Shown here: positions 52,142 through 62,500 of the stretch, in pieces | Layout of the letters: every line of letters starts with the position of its first letter | Position numbering within the stretch: position 1 is the first letter of the stretch | Origin: Bergeyella cardium | GTDB lineage: Bacteria; Bacteroidota; Bacteroidia; Flavobacteriales; Weeksellaceae | Length of the DNA: 64,000 bases | NCBI RefSeq assembly: GCF_003614945.1 | Contig: NZ_QYCZ01000001.1 | Location: 1,072,001-1,136,000, forward strand | Reading direction: 5' to 3' | Made by a program: the position numbers and the translations under genes | The notes under the pieces: generated by a model | The model's database searches: none | The model's input: the letters and a program-made list of their open reading frames with translations, nothing else | What the model was told of the DNA's origin: nothing

Positions 52142-52175
52142 AAAGGCTATTCCCTTGTAAGAAAATAGCCCCTTT
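52142..52175 (-). terminator. Hairpin terminator after the frameshifted gene
   Basis: On the minus strand GGCTATT, a 12-base loop, AATAGCC, then TTTATT. It follows the restored-frame stop at 52179, supporting the longer form of that gene. Confidence 0.6.
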
Positions 52176-52178
52176 GAA

Positions 52179-52975
52179 TTACAATCTAAGTACGGTGAGG
52201 CTTTGCTCGTAGCTATGATTATCAAAATCTACCCTAAAATGCCCATCTTTTGGACCTATTCCTGTAACAATGAGGCTTACATTATAATCATTGGCTGTAG
52301 TAGTAGCTAAATAATCTAAGGAAATGTATTGGGTATAGGTGTAATCATAGACGCTAGTATCATCTTTTACCCCATTAAAAGCGATGATTTGCTTTGTTTT
52401 TTTAAGGAGGGTATTTCCTTATATAAATAAAGTGTGAGGACTACCTGGCGGTCTCCATTAGCAGAAATACTCGCAAGGGGAGTTCGGCTATTGGAGGATG
52501 TATTTCTATATATGGCAAAAATGGTATTCGCTGAAATCCTAATGAGCTCACCTGCCTGAGCAGAAAATTGGGTATTTTTATATGTAAAAGTTCCTGAAGA
52601 CTCTGGTTTAATCCCTTCCCCTTTATTACCAAATATTAAATAATTAGGAGACTTACTGGCGTCACCCCCATTTCCTTCCATTGCTGTAGATGTTCTAAAA
52701 TGAAGGCCATTAGCTTTATGACTCTGCAAGTTTATAGAAACACGAGACACCCCCGTACTATAAGCAAGAGTACCATCGGCTTTGGCAACAACAGCTCTTG
52801 AATAATCAGCATCACCTGTTTTATCAGGGAGTTGTCTTGCTCTAATATTCCCGTCTACATCTAAGACTTCAGTAGACTGCTCAGTATTAATGCCTACTTT
52901 ACCATCATAGGGAGACTGTGCATAGAAAAAGCTACTAATTGTAGCTAAAATAAATAATAGAAATTTATCCTTCAT
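52179..52975 (-). pseudogene. Exported surface-type protein with a frameshift at an A7 tract
   Basis: The first ORF (52367-52975) has a signal peptide (FYAQ) and a Bacteroidetes surface motif GKVGINTEQSTEVLDVDGNIRARQLP, then strand-rich sequence. It changes frame at A7 (52397-52403 on the plus strand as T7), reads QSKSSLLMG and stops. With one more A the frame continues as TKQIIAFNGVKDDTS...SLDYLATTTANDYNVSL and ends TVLRL at 52179, adding about 65 residues and landing just before a terminator. So it may be a real frameshift, a slippage site, or a sequencing error in a homopolymer. Confidence 0.65.
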
Positions 52976-53099
52976 ATTTCATATACTTTTTGCAAAAATA
53001 AAATTATTTATGAAAAAATATAATCTTAAATATAAGTGATAGTGATTTATAAGGTCTATTAATCGGAATATTAATTACTACATAAAGGTAATTGATGAC

Positions 53100-53160
53100 C
53101 TCAGTCTGTCTGAAAAAGTGCAGTTTTTAAAGGTTTGAAATCTTATGGAAAACTGTACCG
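53100..53160 (-). pseudogene. Relic of a duplicated gene end
   Basis: Minus-strand translation gives DFKPLKTALFQTD, near-identical to DFKPLKTTLFHAE at the C-terminus of the adjacent gene (53169-54119), but with a stop just upstream and no intact ORF. It looks like the remnant of a tandem duplicate. The rest of 52976-53168 holds no gene. Confidence 0.55.
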
Positions 53161-53168
53161 TATTATTC

Positions 53169-54119
53169 CTATTCTCCTGAGTATATTTTTCTTTTTAAAT
53201 TTTTAGATTCTCCTTCGCATTCGGCGTGAAAGAGAGTAGTTTTTAAAGGCTTGAAATCTTGTAGAAGAGAGTGTTTAAGAGGGATTTTTTTGTATTTTCC
53301 ATTCTTCTTCTCATCGAGTTGGCGCTCGTATTGTGAGTAAGAGAATTCTTTTGGGAATAGTATTTCATCGATGAGCTCTATTCTAAAGTTTTCATCTAAA
53401 TAGAAATTTTGTGTGGGAGCTTTTTTTAGAAATTCAAGGTCATCTTCAGAGAATGTTTCTTGTTTTTCTAATGGTTTTCCATCGAGATTTATAATACCCT
53501 TTGCCCCTATTGGAAATCGAAAAATCCCAGAGTTTTTATCATCTGCCGGCATATAGTCTATTATAAAATCATTATAACCATCCGTTTGAAATGAAAACTG
53601 GTCGGTGTATTTTACCTCACTTTTTTCGGAGTACCTCAATTCGTGAGTATTTAAGTCAGCCAAGATGAATTCTTTTGGTAGGTTTTTGCCTTTATAAGTA
53701 TCCTTAGTGCTACTGAAACAATTAGGTGAAGGGTTGTAAAATGCCTGCATTTGAGACAATGAGCCACCGATATAAACGCTATCGGAAATCATTTCTTTGT
53801 CGGTAGTACTGTATTTAATTTGATACCCTGTTTTTATGTTAGGATTTTTTCGCCCAAAAACAGAAAATGGAAGCTCTGGACGGTAGGGAGTGAGCTCAAT
53901 GAATTTCTGATTTTTTATCTTCTTTTTAGTTTGGATTTCTTTAAGCTCCCAAGTTCCCGTAATGAAAGTCCCAAAGCCTACGACTAAAAAAGTTTTGTCT
54001 TTTTTGAGGCAGAAATTTGTTCCTTTATCCCTATAACAGTCTATAAAATCAGGTGCATTCTTCTGTGCGAAAGTTATGCTAAATATGAATACCCCGAGTA
54101 TTGAAAATAAATTTTTCAT
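53169..54119 (-). CDS. Hypothetical exported protein
   Basis: 316 residues with a signal peptide (MKNLFSILGVFIFSITFAQ). The mature part is mixed and contains VVGFGTFITGTWELKEI and a Lys-rich C-terminus. No family recognised. It begins seven bases after carA in the same direction, so it is likely cotranscribed with pyrB-carA. A decayed copy of its end lies downstream at 53100-53160. Confidence 0.6.
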   Translation of the reverse strand: MKNLFSILGVFIFSITFAQKNAPDFIDCYRDKGTNFCLKKDKTFLVVGFGTFITGTWELKEIQTKKKIKNQKFIELTPYRPELPFSVFGRKNPNIKTGYQIKYSTTDKEMISDSVYIGGSLSQMQAFYNPSPNCFSSTKDTYKGKNLPKEFILADLNTHELRYSEKSEVKYTDQFSFQTDGYNDFIIDYMPADDKNSGIFRFPIGAKGIINLDGKPLEKQETFSEDDLEFLKKAPTQNFYLDENFRIELIDEILFPKEFSYSQYERQLDEKKNGKYKKIPLKHSLLQDFKPLKTTLFHAECEGESKNLKRKIYSGE

Positions 54120-54126
54120 TTCAATT

Positions 54127-55218
54127 TTATAAATAAGGTAAGCTCTTTTTCTTAAAATCCTCCATCATTTGGATGAAGTCATCAAAGAGGTAGTTGGCAT
54201 CTTCTGGACCAGGGCTTGCCTCTGGGTGATACTGAACGGAAAAACACGGATGAATCTTATGGCGTACGCCCTCATTAGTGCCATCGTTGAGTGCAATGTG
54301 GGTTTCCACAAGGTCGGTATGTTTCAAGCTCTCCTGGTCAATGGCATAACCGTGATTCTGAGAAGTGATGGAAACTTTATTAGCTTTTAAATCAAGAACG
54401 GGATGATTGCCTCCGCGATGCCCAAATTTAAGTTTAAAAGTCTTTGCACCACACGCAAGACCGATTACTTGATGCCCCATACAAATGCCGAAAATAGGGA
54501 TTTTACCGAGTAGCTTTCTCACGGTTTCGTGAGCGTGAGGAACATCCTGAGGGTCGCCAGGTCCATTAGAAAGCATAATGCCATCTGGGGATATCAGCAG
54601 GATTTCTTCGGCAGTGATATTGTGGGAAACCACAGTGATGTCACAGTTTCTCTGGGAGAGCTCTCTGATAATACCGAGCTTAGCTCCGAAGTCTATCAGT
54701 ACCACTTTGAAACCTCTACCAGGGTTGGCATAAGACGTTTTGGTAGAAACCCGCGCAATCTGATCCGTAGGGAAAGAAGTAGCTCTAAGTTCAGCAATAA
54801 CAGTAGCATCATCCGCTTCGGATGAGACGATTTTGCCTTTAACTGCACCCTTGCTACGAAGCAATCGGGTGAGCTTGCGGGTGTCTATGCCCGAAATCCC
54901 TGAGAGGTTTTTCTTTTTGAAGAGCTCATCAAGGCTAAGCTGTGAGCGGAAGTTAGATGGCAAGTCGCAGAGCTCTTTCACAATAAGCCCTTTTATAGCA
55001 GGCTCTATACTCTCGTAATCATCTCGGTTAATCCCATAATTCCCAATAAGCGGATAGGTCATACACACGATTTGCCCACAATATGACGGGTCTGAGATGA
55101 GCTCCTGGTAGCCCGTCATCCCCGTATTAAAAACCACCTCGCCAGCCGTATCTATATCTGCACCAAAGCCCTCGCCATAGAAGACTTCTCCTGATTCTAA
55201 TATGAGTTTCTTATTCAT
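54127..55218 (-). CDS. carA: Carbamoyl-phosphate synthase small subunit
   Basis: 363 residues supplying ammonia from glutamine to CarB. The N-terminal half has LESGEVFYGEGFGA and GEVVFNTGMTGYQE; the C-terminal class I glutamine amidotransferase domain has nucleophile Cys in PIFGICMGHQVIG, then HRGGNHPV, and the His/Glu pair in VQYHPEASPGP. Full length. It follows pyrB by 23 bases and is normally next to carB, which here lies 3.5 kb away. Confidence 0.96.
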   Translation of the reverse strand: MNKKLILESGEVFYGEGFGADIDTAGEVVFNTGMTGYQELISDPSYCGQIVCMTYPLIGNYGINRDDYESIEPAIKGLIVKELCDLPSNFRSQLSLDELFKKKNLSGISGIDTRKLTRLLRSKGAVKGKIVSSEADDATVIAELRATSFPTDQIARVSTKTSYANPGRGFKVVLIDFGAKLGIIRELSQRNCDITVVSHNITAEEILLISPDGIMLSNGPGDPQDVPHAHETVRKLLGKIPIFGICMGHQVIGLACGAKTFKLKFGHRGGNHPVLDLKANKVSITSQNHGYAIDQESLKHTDLVETHIALNDGTNEGVRHKIHPCFSVQYHPEASPGPEDANYLFDDFIQMMEDFKKKSLPYL

Positions 55219-55241
55219 TTTTTCTTTTTATTATATTGGGA

Positions 55242-56132
55242 TTAGTTAAATTCTACACCGATTTTCTCCAAAGCAGCCTTGATAATCGCCATACGGGCAT
55301 AAACGCCATTTTCCATTTGTTTAAATATTCTGGATTTAGGACTTTCTACAAGCTCATCGGCAATTTCTACATTTCTATTGATAGGTGCCGGGTGCATAAT
55401 GATAGCCGTAGGTTTCAGATGCTTCTCTCTCTCGGGAGTAAGCCCATATCTTCTGTGGTAGCTGGAGAGGGAGAGCTCCATTCGCTCATCGTGTCTCTCG
55501 TGCTGTATTCTTAGAAGGATGAGTACATCTACCTCCTTAATCAGCTGGTCGAGTTGAAGGAAAGTTCCGTTGATAATTGCCCCCTCATCAAACCAAGCAG
55601 AAGGTCCAGAGAAATAGACCTTAGCACCTAATTTTCTGAGAGCTTCAGCATCGGAATTGGCTACACGGCTGTGTTTTACATCTCCTACGATACCTACTTT
55701 AAGCCCTTCAAACTTGCCATACTCCTGATAAATTGTAAGCAAATCCAGCATACACTGAGAAGGGTGATTACCCGTACCATCACCACCATTGACAATAGCT
55801 CCATTTATAGATGATAATTCTTTATAATATTCGTTCTTTCTATGCCTGATAACAAATAATTTAACACCTATGCTCTCCAAAGTTTTTACTGTATCATAGA
55901 GGCTTTCGCCTTTATTTACAGAGCTTGTAGTAGCATCAAAAGGGATAACATCCAAACCGAGACGGCGCTCAGCAACATTAAAACTGGTTTTGGTTCTGGT
56001 ACTGTCTTCAAAGAAAAGATTGGCAGCAAAGACCTGACCTTTCACTTTAAGCTCCTTACCTTTTGAAAAATCAATAGCATCATCAAGGATTTGTAGAATT
56101 TGTTCCTTAGTTAAATCTGAAATTGTAAGCAT
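55242..56132 (-). CDS. pyrB: Aspartate carbamoyltransferase catalytic subunit
   Basis: Transfers carbamoyl phosphate to aspartate in pyrimidine synthesis. The 296-residue protein shows the carbamoyl-phosphate motif [45 protein letters not shown] and [12 protein letters not shown]. Slightly shorter than E. coli PyrB (about 310), consistent with the class without regulatory PyrI; no pyrI is adjacent. It heads pyrB-carA, with a leader that contains a terminator-like hairpin. Confidence 0.96.
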   Translation of the reverse strand: MLTISDLTKEQILQILDDAIDFSKGKELKVKGQVFAANLFFEDSTRTKTSFNVAERRLGLDVIPFDATTSSVNKGESLYDTVKTLESIGVKLFVIRHRKNEYYKELSSINGAIVNGGDGTGNHPSQCMLDLLTIYQEYGKFEGLKVGIVGDVKHSRVANSDAEALRKLGAKVYFSGPSAWFDEGAIINGTFLQLDQLIKEVDVLILLRIQHERHDERMELSLSSYHRRYGLTPEREKHLKPTAIIMHPAPINRNVEIADELVESPKSRIFKQMENGVYARMAIIKAALEKIGVEFN

Positions 56133-56152
56133 ATCATTTAAGTGTTTAGTTT

Positions 56153-56187
56153 CAAAAAAAAGCGAAGCCCAAAAAAGACTTCGCTAA
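56153..56187 (-). terminator. Terminator-like hairpin in the pyrB leader (candidate attenuator)
   Basis: Minus strand: AGCGAAGTC-TTTTTT-GGGCTTCGCT followed by eight T. It lies 21 bases before pyrB and downstream of the pyrB promoter, so it can terminate the upstream ccs transcript and also attenuate pyrB. Confidence 0.75.
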
Positions 56188-56259
56188 TATAAATTATATT
56201 TCTCGGCAGAGCCTGCCTTCTAAAAATTCATTAAAAAATACATTTGCATTCATTGGGCA

Positions 56260-56289
56260 CAAATATAGGGATTATTTTTTATTCTCCAA
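56260..56289 (-). promoter_or_regulatory. Promoter for pyrB-carA
   Basis: Minus strand: TTG (56287-56289), 19-base spacer, TATATTTG (56260-56267). It overlaps the end of the ccsBA gene and gives a leader of about 120 bases. The leader contains a GGCAG-GCT-CTGCC stem-loop and then the terminator hairpin. Confidence 0.65.
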
Positions 56290-59200
56290 GCGCTTTACTT
56301 TAAAGAAAGAAAGCACCGAAAGTAGCAGCATAACCCCAGAGCCAATATATACCCAAACAGGTACTGGTACAGGGTCTCCCGCTGCATAGGAATGCAAGCC
56401 ACTGAGGTAGTAATTTACCCCGAAATAAGTCATAATCACCGAAGAAATAGCAAACATAGATGCAGAGTGAAACAGCCACCTCCCTCTAAGCCCTGGAACA
56501 AGCCTTAGGTGAATCACAAGAGCATAAACCATCACAGAAATGAATGCCCAAGTTTCTTTTGGGTCCCAACTCCAATAGCGTCCCCAAGATTCATTAGCCC
56601 AAATCCCTCCAATAAAAGTACCCATCGTAAGAGCAAAAAGCCCAATGGTGAGCGACATTTCAGAAACAATCGTAAGCTCCTTAATACTCCTGTTGTTATG
56701 ATATTTAAACAAATCTTTGCCTGCAAGGATGTAAAATAAAAGGCAGATCACCGAAATAACAAACGAAAGCCCAAAGAAACCATAGCTAGCAGTAATAATC
56801 GCCACGTGAATGATGAGCCAATAAGATTTCAGTACAGGAACAAGGGGCGTAATCTGAGGGTCTAATGCAGAACCACCGTGTGCAAAGCCCATCATAAGAA
56901 CCGCAACCATAAATCCAGATGCGGGAATAAGCGCATTAGAGTTTTTATAGAGGAAAAGTCCAGCACTAATACCCACCCAAGAGATAAAGACAATTGCCTC
57001 ATAGCCGTTGCTCCAAGGGGCGTGCCCGGAGATATACCACCTGCCTACCAAACCGAAAAACTGTAAGACATAACCTATACAGCCTATAGCAATGAGGGTT
57101 TTAATCGCCTTATTGAGGATTTTATTCGGTTTAAAAAGTTCTATAAAGCCGAGTAATGTGAGTAGTCCTCCGATAACGGAATAGAATATCATCAGAACAA
57201 AATTGATATTCACCTTATTCATAAAGACCTCTACCTCTACTTTATTCTTAGAAGGCACTACACTTTTACCCCAAGTTTGCTGGTACTCGGAGAGTTTTTT
57301 TAGCTCGGCATCTGCTGCTACCCAGTTGCCCGACTTCTGTGCTTGAATTACAGAGTAGAAATAAGGTCCGAGAATCTTCTGCGCTTCTTCATCGGGTTCA
57401 AAATTAGAATTGAGCCAAGAGTTCCAAGTATGGTTTGGATCGTTTTTCACAGGAACGATTCTCACGAACTGACCAGAGAAAAATTCATTAAAAATCTGTA
57501 CTCTCTCATTCACAGAAATCACTTCCTTGTCATAATTAGACTGCTCGGAAGGTTTCTTAGCAAAGGCCGTATTAAAATCTTCCTCTAATATATAGGTTAG
57601 CTTTCCTGTTTGGGGATTTACGGGGAAGAGGTTCATCAGCGAGGTATATCCCTCATCATTTGCTTTTGTCTTTGTTTTGAGGAGCTCACCGCCTTTGGTC
57701 CCTACTTTTATGAGTGGCACCATCGTCCAGCTTTCGGTATCGGTATTTATGGCGAGGAACCATTGATTTGCATCGAGCGATTGCCCCTCCGAGCCTCTGA
57801 ACTTATCCCTCTTATAGAGTTTCCTTAAAACCTCCAATGCTTGAGTATTTACAGGGACTATTCTCCCCTCAAAATTTTGCACCAATAGGTAGCCAAACTT
57901 ATCCGCGTGTGCTTTGGAGATATTCGTCTTTGCGATAATCTGGTCTGGCGAGATGTATTTTATCTTCTGCATTGAGGAAGCCGAAGCCGTAGAATTCCCT
58001 TGTGCCAAAGCATTAAAACCAAATGGAAGCATTAGCAGAGCGATGGCTAAATTCTTATTCGTGCTCATCTTTTTAAGTGTAGCACTGAGATTCCAGAAGT
58101 GCGAGCCTTTCCAGAAGAAAGACACGAACATTCCCAAGAAAAGCACAGTATAACCGATGTAAGTCATCAGCGTACCCCACCAGTCGTGGTTCACTGAGAG
58201 CCTCGTCCCCTGCCTATCGGGGTCAAAGCCCGATTGAAAGAAGCGATAACCTTTATAATTAAGCACATTATTCATATAAATTCTGTAAGGGGTTTCTTTG
58301 CCTTCATCTACAATCTGTATATGGCTCTCGTAGGCGCTCGGTGAGGTACTGCCTGGGTAAGTTTCCATCACAAAGTCATCCAACCGAAGGTGGAAAGGCG
58401 TCGTATATACTTTTGGGCCTACTCCGAGCATTATATTCATCCCATCGAGGTTGATTTGTTTAAAGAGATTAGGGTTGCCCTTTTCCACTAATAATTCCAC
58501 CTGCTGAGTAGTTCGAGGACCCTTCACTTCTAATTTTAATACATCGGGAAGGTGCTGTTCCTTCGTTTTATCACCTTCAAAAGAGGTGAGATTCCCCCGT
58601 TTTAACCCATCGGGAACTACGATTCTCAGATTGGCAATCGTATAGAGGCTTTTGAGTGCAAGAGGCTGCGCTTCATCTTTTTTAATCTCGGTTGTTTGCT
58701 GTGTAGCCATCGTAAGGTAAGAGGCATCTACAGGGGTTTTTATGTATAAATCTGCTCCTTCTTTCTTAAACTCAACCGCTCCATCAATCGCACGATTAAA
58801 GCTCACCAGTATTCCCGAAATATTCTTTGCTTCGCCAGATTTCAGATAATAATTCTCCCTTCCAGCTTCGCCTGCTACTACAAAGTGGAGGTATTCCTCA
58901 CCGTTTTTATCGGCAATAAGGCTGTCTTTTTTCCTTTGGATAAAATCCACCTGTGCTACGCTGATTTTTTTACCGTTAAAATCATACGCTGCCTTAAAAT
59001 TATGCGGAATGAGCTTCGCGATAAGCGGCTTATCCGATGCAAATAAAAAAGGAATGTCCCGATAATTCAGCCTGTCGCCATTCTCCTCTATTTGTATCTT
59101 GAAGAAAGATTTATCGCTAATAATCTCATTAGACATTTCCTTTTCTCTGATGAGCATTATCCCCTCGAAGCTGATGTATCGAGTAATCGCTCCACCGATA

Positions 59201-59466
59201 AAAATAAGAGCAAAAGCGAGGTGAAACGCAAGGACCGACCATTTTTCTCTCCTCCACAGCCTATACCTCTCGATATTACCGATGAAGTTAATGATGAGCA
59301 GCAACATCACCAGTTCAAACCATTTTGCCTCGTAGATATAGGCTTTGGCGGCGGGTGTGCCGTAGTCATTTTCCACAAAAGTAGCATACGCCATCGCTAC
59401 GGCATACACCACAAGCAATACCGCCATAGTGCGGGTAGAAATAAGTATATCAACTATTTTTTTCAT
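56272..59466 (-). CDS. Fused cytochrome c biogenesis protein ResB-CcsA (CcsBA)
   Basis: 1064 residues. The N-terminal ResB/CcsB half has about four membrane segments and a large periplasmic domain; the C-terminal CcsA half has the tryptophan-rich heme-handling motif WGRYWSWDPKETWAF and further histidines in membrane loops. The protein moves heme across the membrane and attaches it to apocytochromes c (system II). The fusion is usual in Bacteroidetes and Epsilonproteobacteria. A perfect palindrome GGACAAATTGTCC (59513-59525) lies near the promoter element TACTTTTG (59495-59502). Confidence 0.93.
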   Translation of the reverse strand: MKKIVDILISTRTMAVLLVVYAVAMAYATFVENDYGTPAAKAYIYEAKWFELVMLLLIINFIGNIERYRLWRREKWSVLAFHLAFALIFIGGAITRYISFEGIMLIREKEMSNEIISDKSFFKIQIEENGDRLNYRDIPFLFASDKPLIAKLIPHNFKAAYDFNGKKISVAQVDFIQRKKDSLIADKNGEEYLHFVVAGEAGRENYYLKSGEAKNISGILVSFNRAIDGAVEFKKEGADLYIKTPVDASYLTMATQQTTEIKKDEAQPLALKSLYTIANLRIVVPDGLKRGNLTSFEGDKTKEQHLPDVLKLEVKGPRTTQQVELLVEKGNPNLFKQINLDGMNIMLGVGPKVYTTPFHLRLDDFVMETYPGSTSPSAYESHIQIVDEGKETPYRIYMNNVLNYKGYRFFQSGFDPDRQGTRLSVNHDWWGTLMTYIGYTVLFLGMFVSFFWKGSHFWNLSATLKKMSTNKNLAIALLMLPFGFNALAQGNSTASASSMQKIKYISPDQIIAKTNISKAHADKFGYLLVQNFEGRIVPVNTQALEVLRKLYKRDKFRGSEGQSLDANQWFLAINTDTESWTMVPLIKVGTKGGELLKTKTKANDEGYTSLMNLFPVNPQTGKLTYILEEDFNTAFAKKPSEQSNYDKEVISVNERVQIFNEFFSGQFVRIVPVKNDPNHTWNSWLNSNFEPDEEAQKILGPYFYSVIQAQKSGNWVAADAELKKLSEYQQTWGKSVVPSKNKVEVEVFMNKVNINFVLMIFYSVIGGLLTLLGFIELFKPNKILNKAIKTLIAIGCIGYVLQFFGLVGRWYISGHAPWSNGYEAIVFISWVGISAGLFLYKNSNALIPASGFMVAVLMMGFAHGGSALDPQITPLVPVLKSYWLIIHVAIITASYGFFGLSFVISVICLLFYILAGKDLFKYHNNRSIKELTIVSEMSLTIGLFALTMGTFIGGIWANESWGRYWSWDPKETWAFISVMVYALVIHLRLVPGLRGRWLFHSASMFAISSVIMTYFGVNYYLSGLHSYAAGDPVPVPVWVYIGSGVMLLLSVLSFFKVKRLENKK

Positions 59467-59494
59467 TAGTTTCTCTGAAGTTTCATTTCGGCGG

Positions 59495-59525
59495 CAAAAG
59501 TAAGGATTATTTGGACAAATTGTCC
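59495..59525 (-). promoter_or_regulatory. ccsBA promoter element and palindrome
   Basis: TACTTTTG (59495-59502) on the minus strand and the 13-bp palindrome GGACAA-A-TTGTCC (59513-59525) just upstream of it. The palindrome lies where an upstream element or operator would be expected. Confidence 0.45.
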
Positions 59526-59585
59526 AGCAAATTATTATAATAGAGAGGCGATATCACCTAAAAAAAGGGGCGATGCCAGTCCCTC

Positions 59586-62500
59586 TTAAAAATTTGCTTT
59601 GAGCTGCATAGAACCTGTGTGTATGGTGCGGTCGTCGTGCATTCTGCCCTCGTAGCCGATACTAAGAGAGATAATGGAGGTAATGGCTCGATGAAAGTGT
59701 AGGCTCCAAACCTTGTTGGTACCGGCTTTTAGCCCATCGAGCATTTGATTTGCCACAACTGAAAAGCTATTGCCTGTAAAGTAATTATTGATAAGCGAAA
59801 AACTGCCCCTCAGACTGGTCTTTTGCGTCGTCCATAGCACAGCGCCTGTAAAATCAAAGCTGCGGAGACGCTCCTCGCCATCTATTCTATCCTTGTTAAT
59901 ATAGGCTGCAGAAAGCTCTGCCTCTATATTTTGGCTAAGTTGATAGGTTGCTTTTGGTCGGGTCTCTATGGTGCTGATTTTATAATTTCGGGTAGCAAAA
60001 ATCTGAGAGAAATGGGTGCTTTTTCCCAATTTATTCTCCCAATCGGCTTTTAAATATTCATTAAATCGATAGCCTATATTGAGGAAATGCCCTGCTCTAT
60101 GACTGTCTTCTATGCTAAAATTGGCATTGATAAGATTCTGATTATCGGTAAATCTGTAGCTACCACTCCAGCCTGATTTCTCATTAGAATTAAAGGTAGC
60201 AGAGGCGAGCAAGTTCTGGCTGCGCATTATATCTCCCCTCTCGAAAGGATTAAAAGCCACTGTTTTGTTATTTTTCAGGAAGGAATTATCCACCGAAAAG
60301 GAAAAATTAAAATTCCACCGTTTTAAGAAGGGGTTTTCTGAATAAAAAACTTGATGTGGATTAAGAAAAACGGAGAACTGCAATCTGTTTTTATTGCTCG
60401 GAAGGTAGCGCACCGAGTCAGTATACACCCTGATGTACTGGGCAAGGTCGGAGTACTCTGCGATTTCAAACTCATCGAGCTGTTGTATGCCATCGCCATT
60501 ATAATCCGTCCATTTATAGACGCCCTGCCCATCGGTAACCTTTATATATTGGAAGGCGCGCTGTGCCTCCTGCCCATTGCCGAGCTCATAGAGCGTCTGA
60601 AAGCGCAAACCACCAGAAAATAATTGCTGATTATAGCTGATATTCCCGAGTATAAAGTCCTGGTGCCTGCTTCCATCTCCACCATTTTGATAGAAAAACT
60701 TTCGGTAATGCAATGCAGTGCTGAGCTCCGTTTTTTCGGTTTTAATGAGCTTTGCTTCTGCCTCCAAACCGAGGATGTGATTGAAATTCTGCAAGCGATT
60801 GCCCTGTATAGAATCATTATCCCTGAAATAAATTTTTGCAAGGAGCTTCGTACGGGCAGTATCACCGATTTTCTTTTGAAGAAAGACCTCCTTCCAGCTA
60901 AAACTGTTTGCCTCATAGCCTCCAATTGCTTCAATTCTCCTAAGATTATGCTCCATACTCCCCCCGATTGACCAGCTCCCTTTATCACCTTTGAGCTGTG
61001 ATTCTACACTCCCTCTGATGAAATTCGTCTGCTCCTCCGCACCTTTGGTATTGAGGTAGGAGATCTTCCCTTGGGTAAGTATTCGCCCCTTCTCCCATAC
61101 GAAGTCTATATCATTTTTAATCCCAGTATACGACGCCTTTTCGCTAAGGTAATTGAGCTTATAATTAATAAACGACTGGCCACTCCAGCGATTATCAAAG
61201 CTAAAAATCAATCGGTTTTGGGTCTTGTGGTTAAACTCCTGCGGGAGATTAAAGTCTCTGGAAAACTCTACACCATTTATCCTGTCAAGGATGTGAAATC
61301 TGCCGTCTATCCTTTGAAATTCTAATGAGGGAGTCCCCGTCCAATCTCCTTTTTTGAAACTTTTCTGTGCAAATATCCTCCCCGCATAGCCTGTATTCTG
61401 GTCATTATCCTTAGATGAAAAAAGGTTGATATCATAATTGCTAAGAGAGAGATCGGCACCAATTTTTCCATCGCTATCATCCAAAAGATACTCCCCATTG
61501 ACAGAAAGTACCTGCCTGCGTTCTGGCGATGGGAGCTTCCTCACCGCTGAATAATCCCCCATCTGCTTGCCAACATACTGAAATACCCTGCCGTTATTCG
61601 TGGTTTGCATAAGTTTATAATCCCCCTTATCCTTCCCAAAGTAGTTGAAAGAAACTTCATAGAGTTTCTCATTTTTATCATTAGAAAATTCAAAATAATC
61701 GCCGTGTGGGCTGCTTATCTTTCGGTAGAGGATTTTATTGACATCGTATTCAGCCTCTCGAGCAGAGGGAGCGTACATCAGTTGGGTGTTATTCCCTGCA
61801 AGGGAGAGAATTTTTTCATCTTCTTTACTTAGGTTGAGCGCCAGAGGAGCGTTTTTATTATCGGTTTCGAGGAACCATTTGATACCGCCTTTAAATCTTT
61901 CCCTCTCGTGCCTGAGCCCCCCAGTTACAAGGAAGCGAGAATAATTCCTGTTGGTATAATTATACGACACGCTGATGAAATTCTGCTTATAAATAGGTCT
62001 AAGACTGGTAAAACTGAGCTCTCCAGTATTATAATTGATGATATAGTCGGCATCTTCGCCTCTTTTCATCAGTATACCATCGATAAACACCTGCTCGGAG
62101 CCTGAAATTATCGTGATAAAGTTCTCCCCATTCTTCCCTCTAAGCCTGTACGGGCCCTGATTGCCCTCCACCCCTTGAAACCTCATCCTGTGAAACTCCG
62201 AGCGGGCAACTCCTATCGACAAGTCGGTAAAAGTCTTGTTCTCCTCCCCAAATTCAGTCTGGAACTCCAAACCTAAGCTCCTCCTCTGGTACTTTCCGAA
62301 ATAGGTTTTATCATCTATAAGGTCAATATGCCCTGCTCTTAATATCGTCTTGTCCTTAATATTGAGCTGAATAAAAATCCTGTCAAAATCCTCCAAAGTC
62401 TGGGTATAGCCATCTGCCTGTACAGGGAGGCTGTGGTCATAAATACTCGCGAGGATGGAGACATCTTTGGAGAGCTTGCCACCAATCTGCAAGTCCATAC

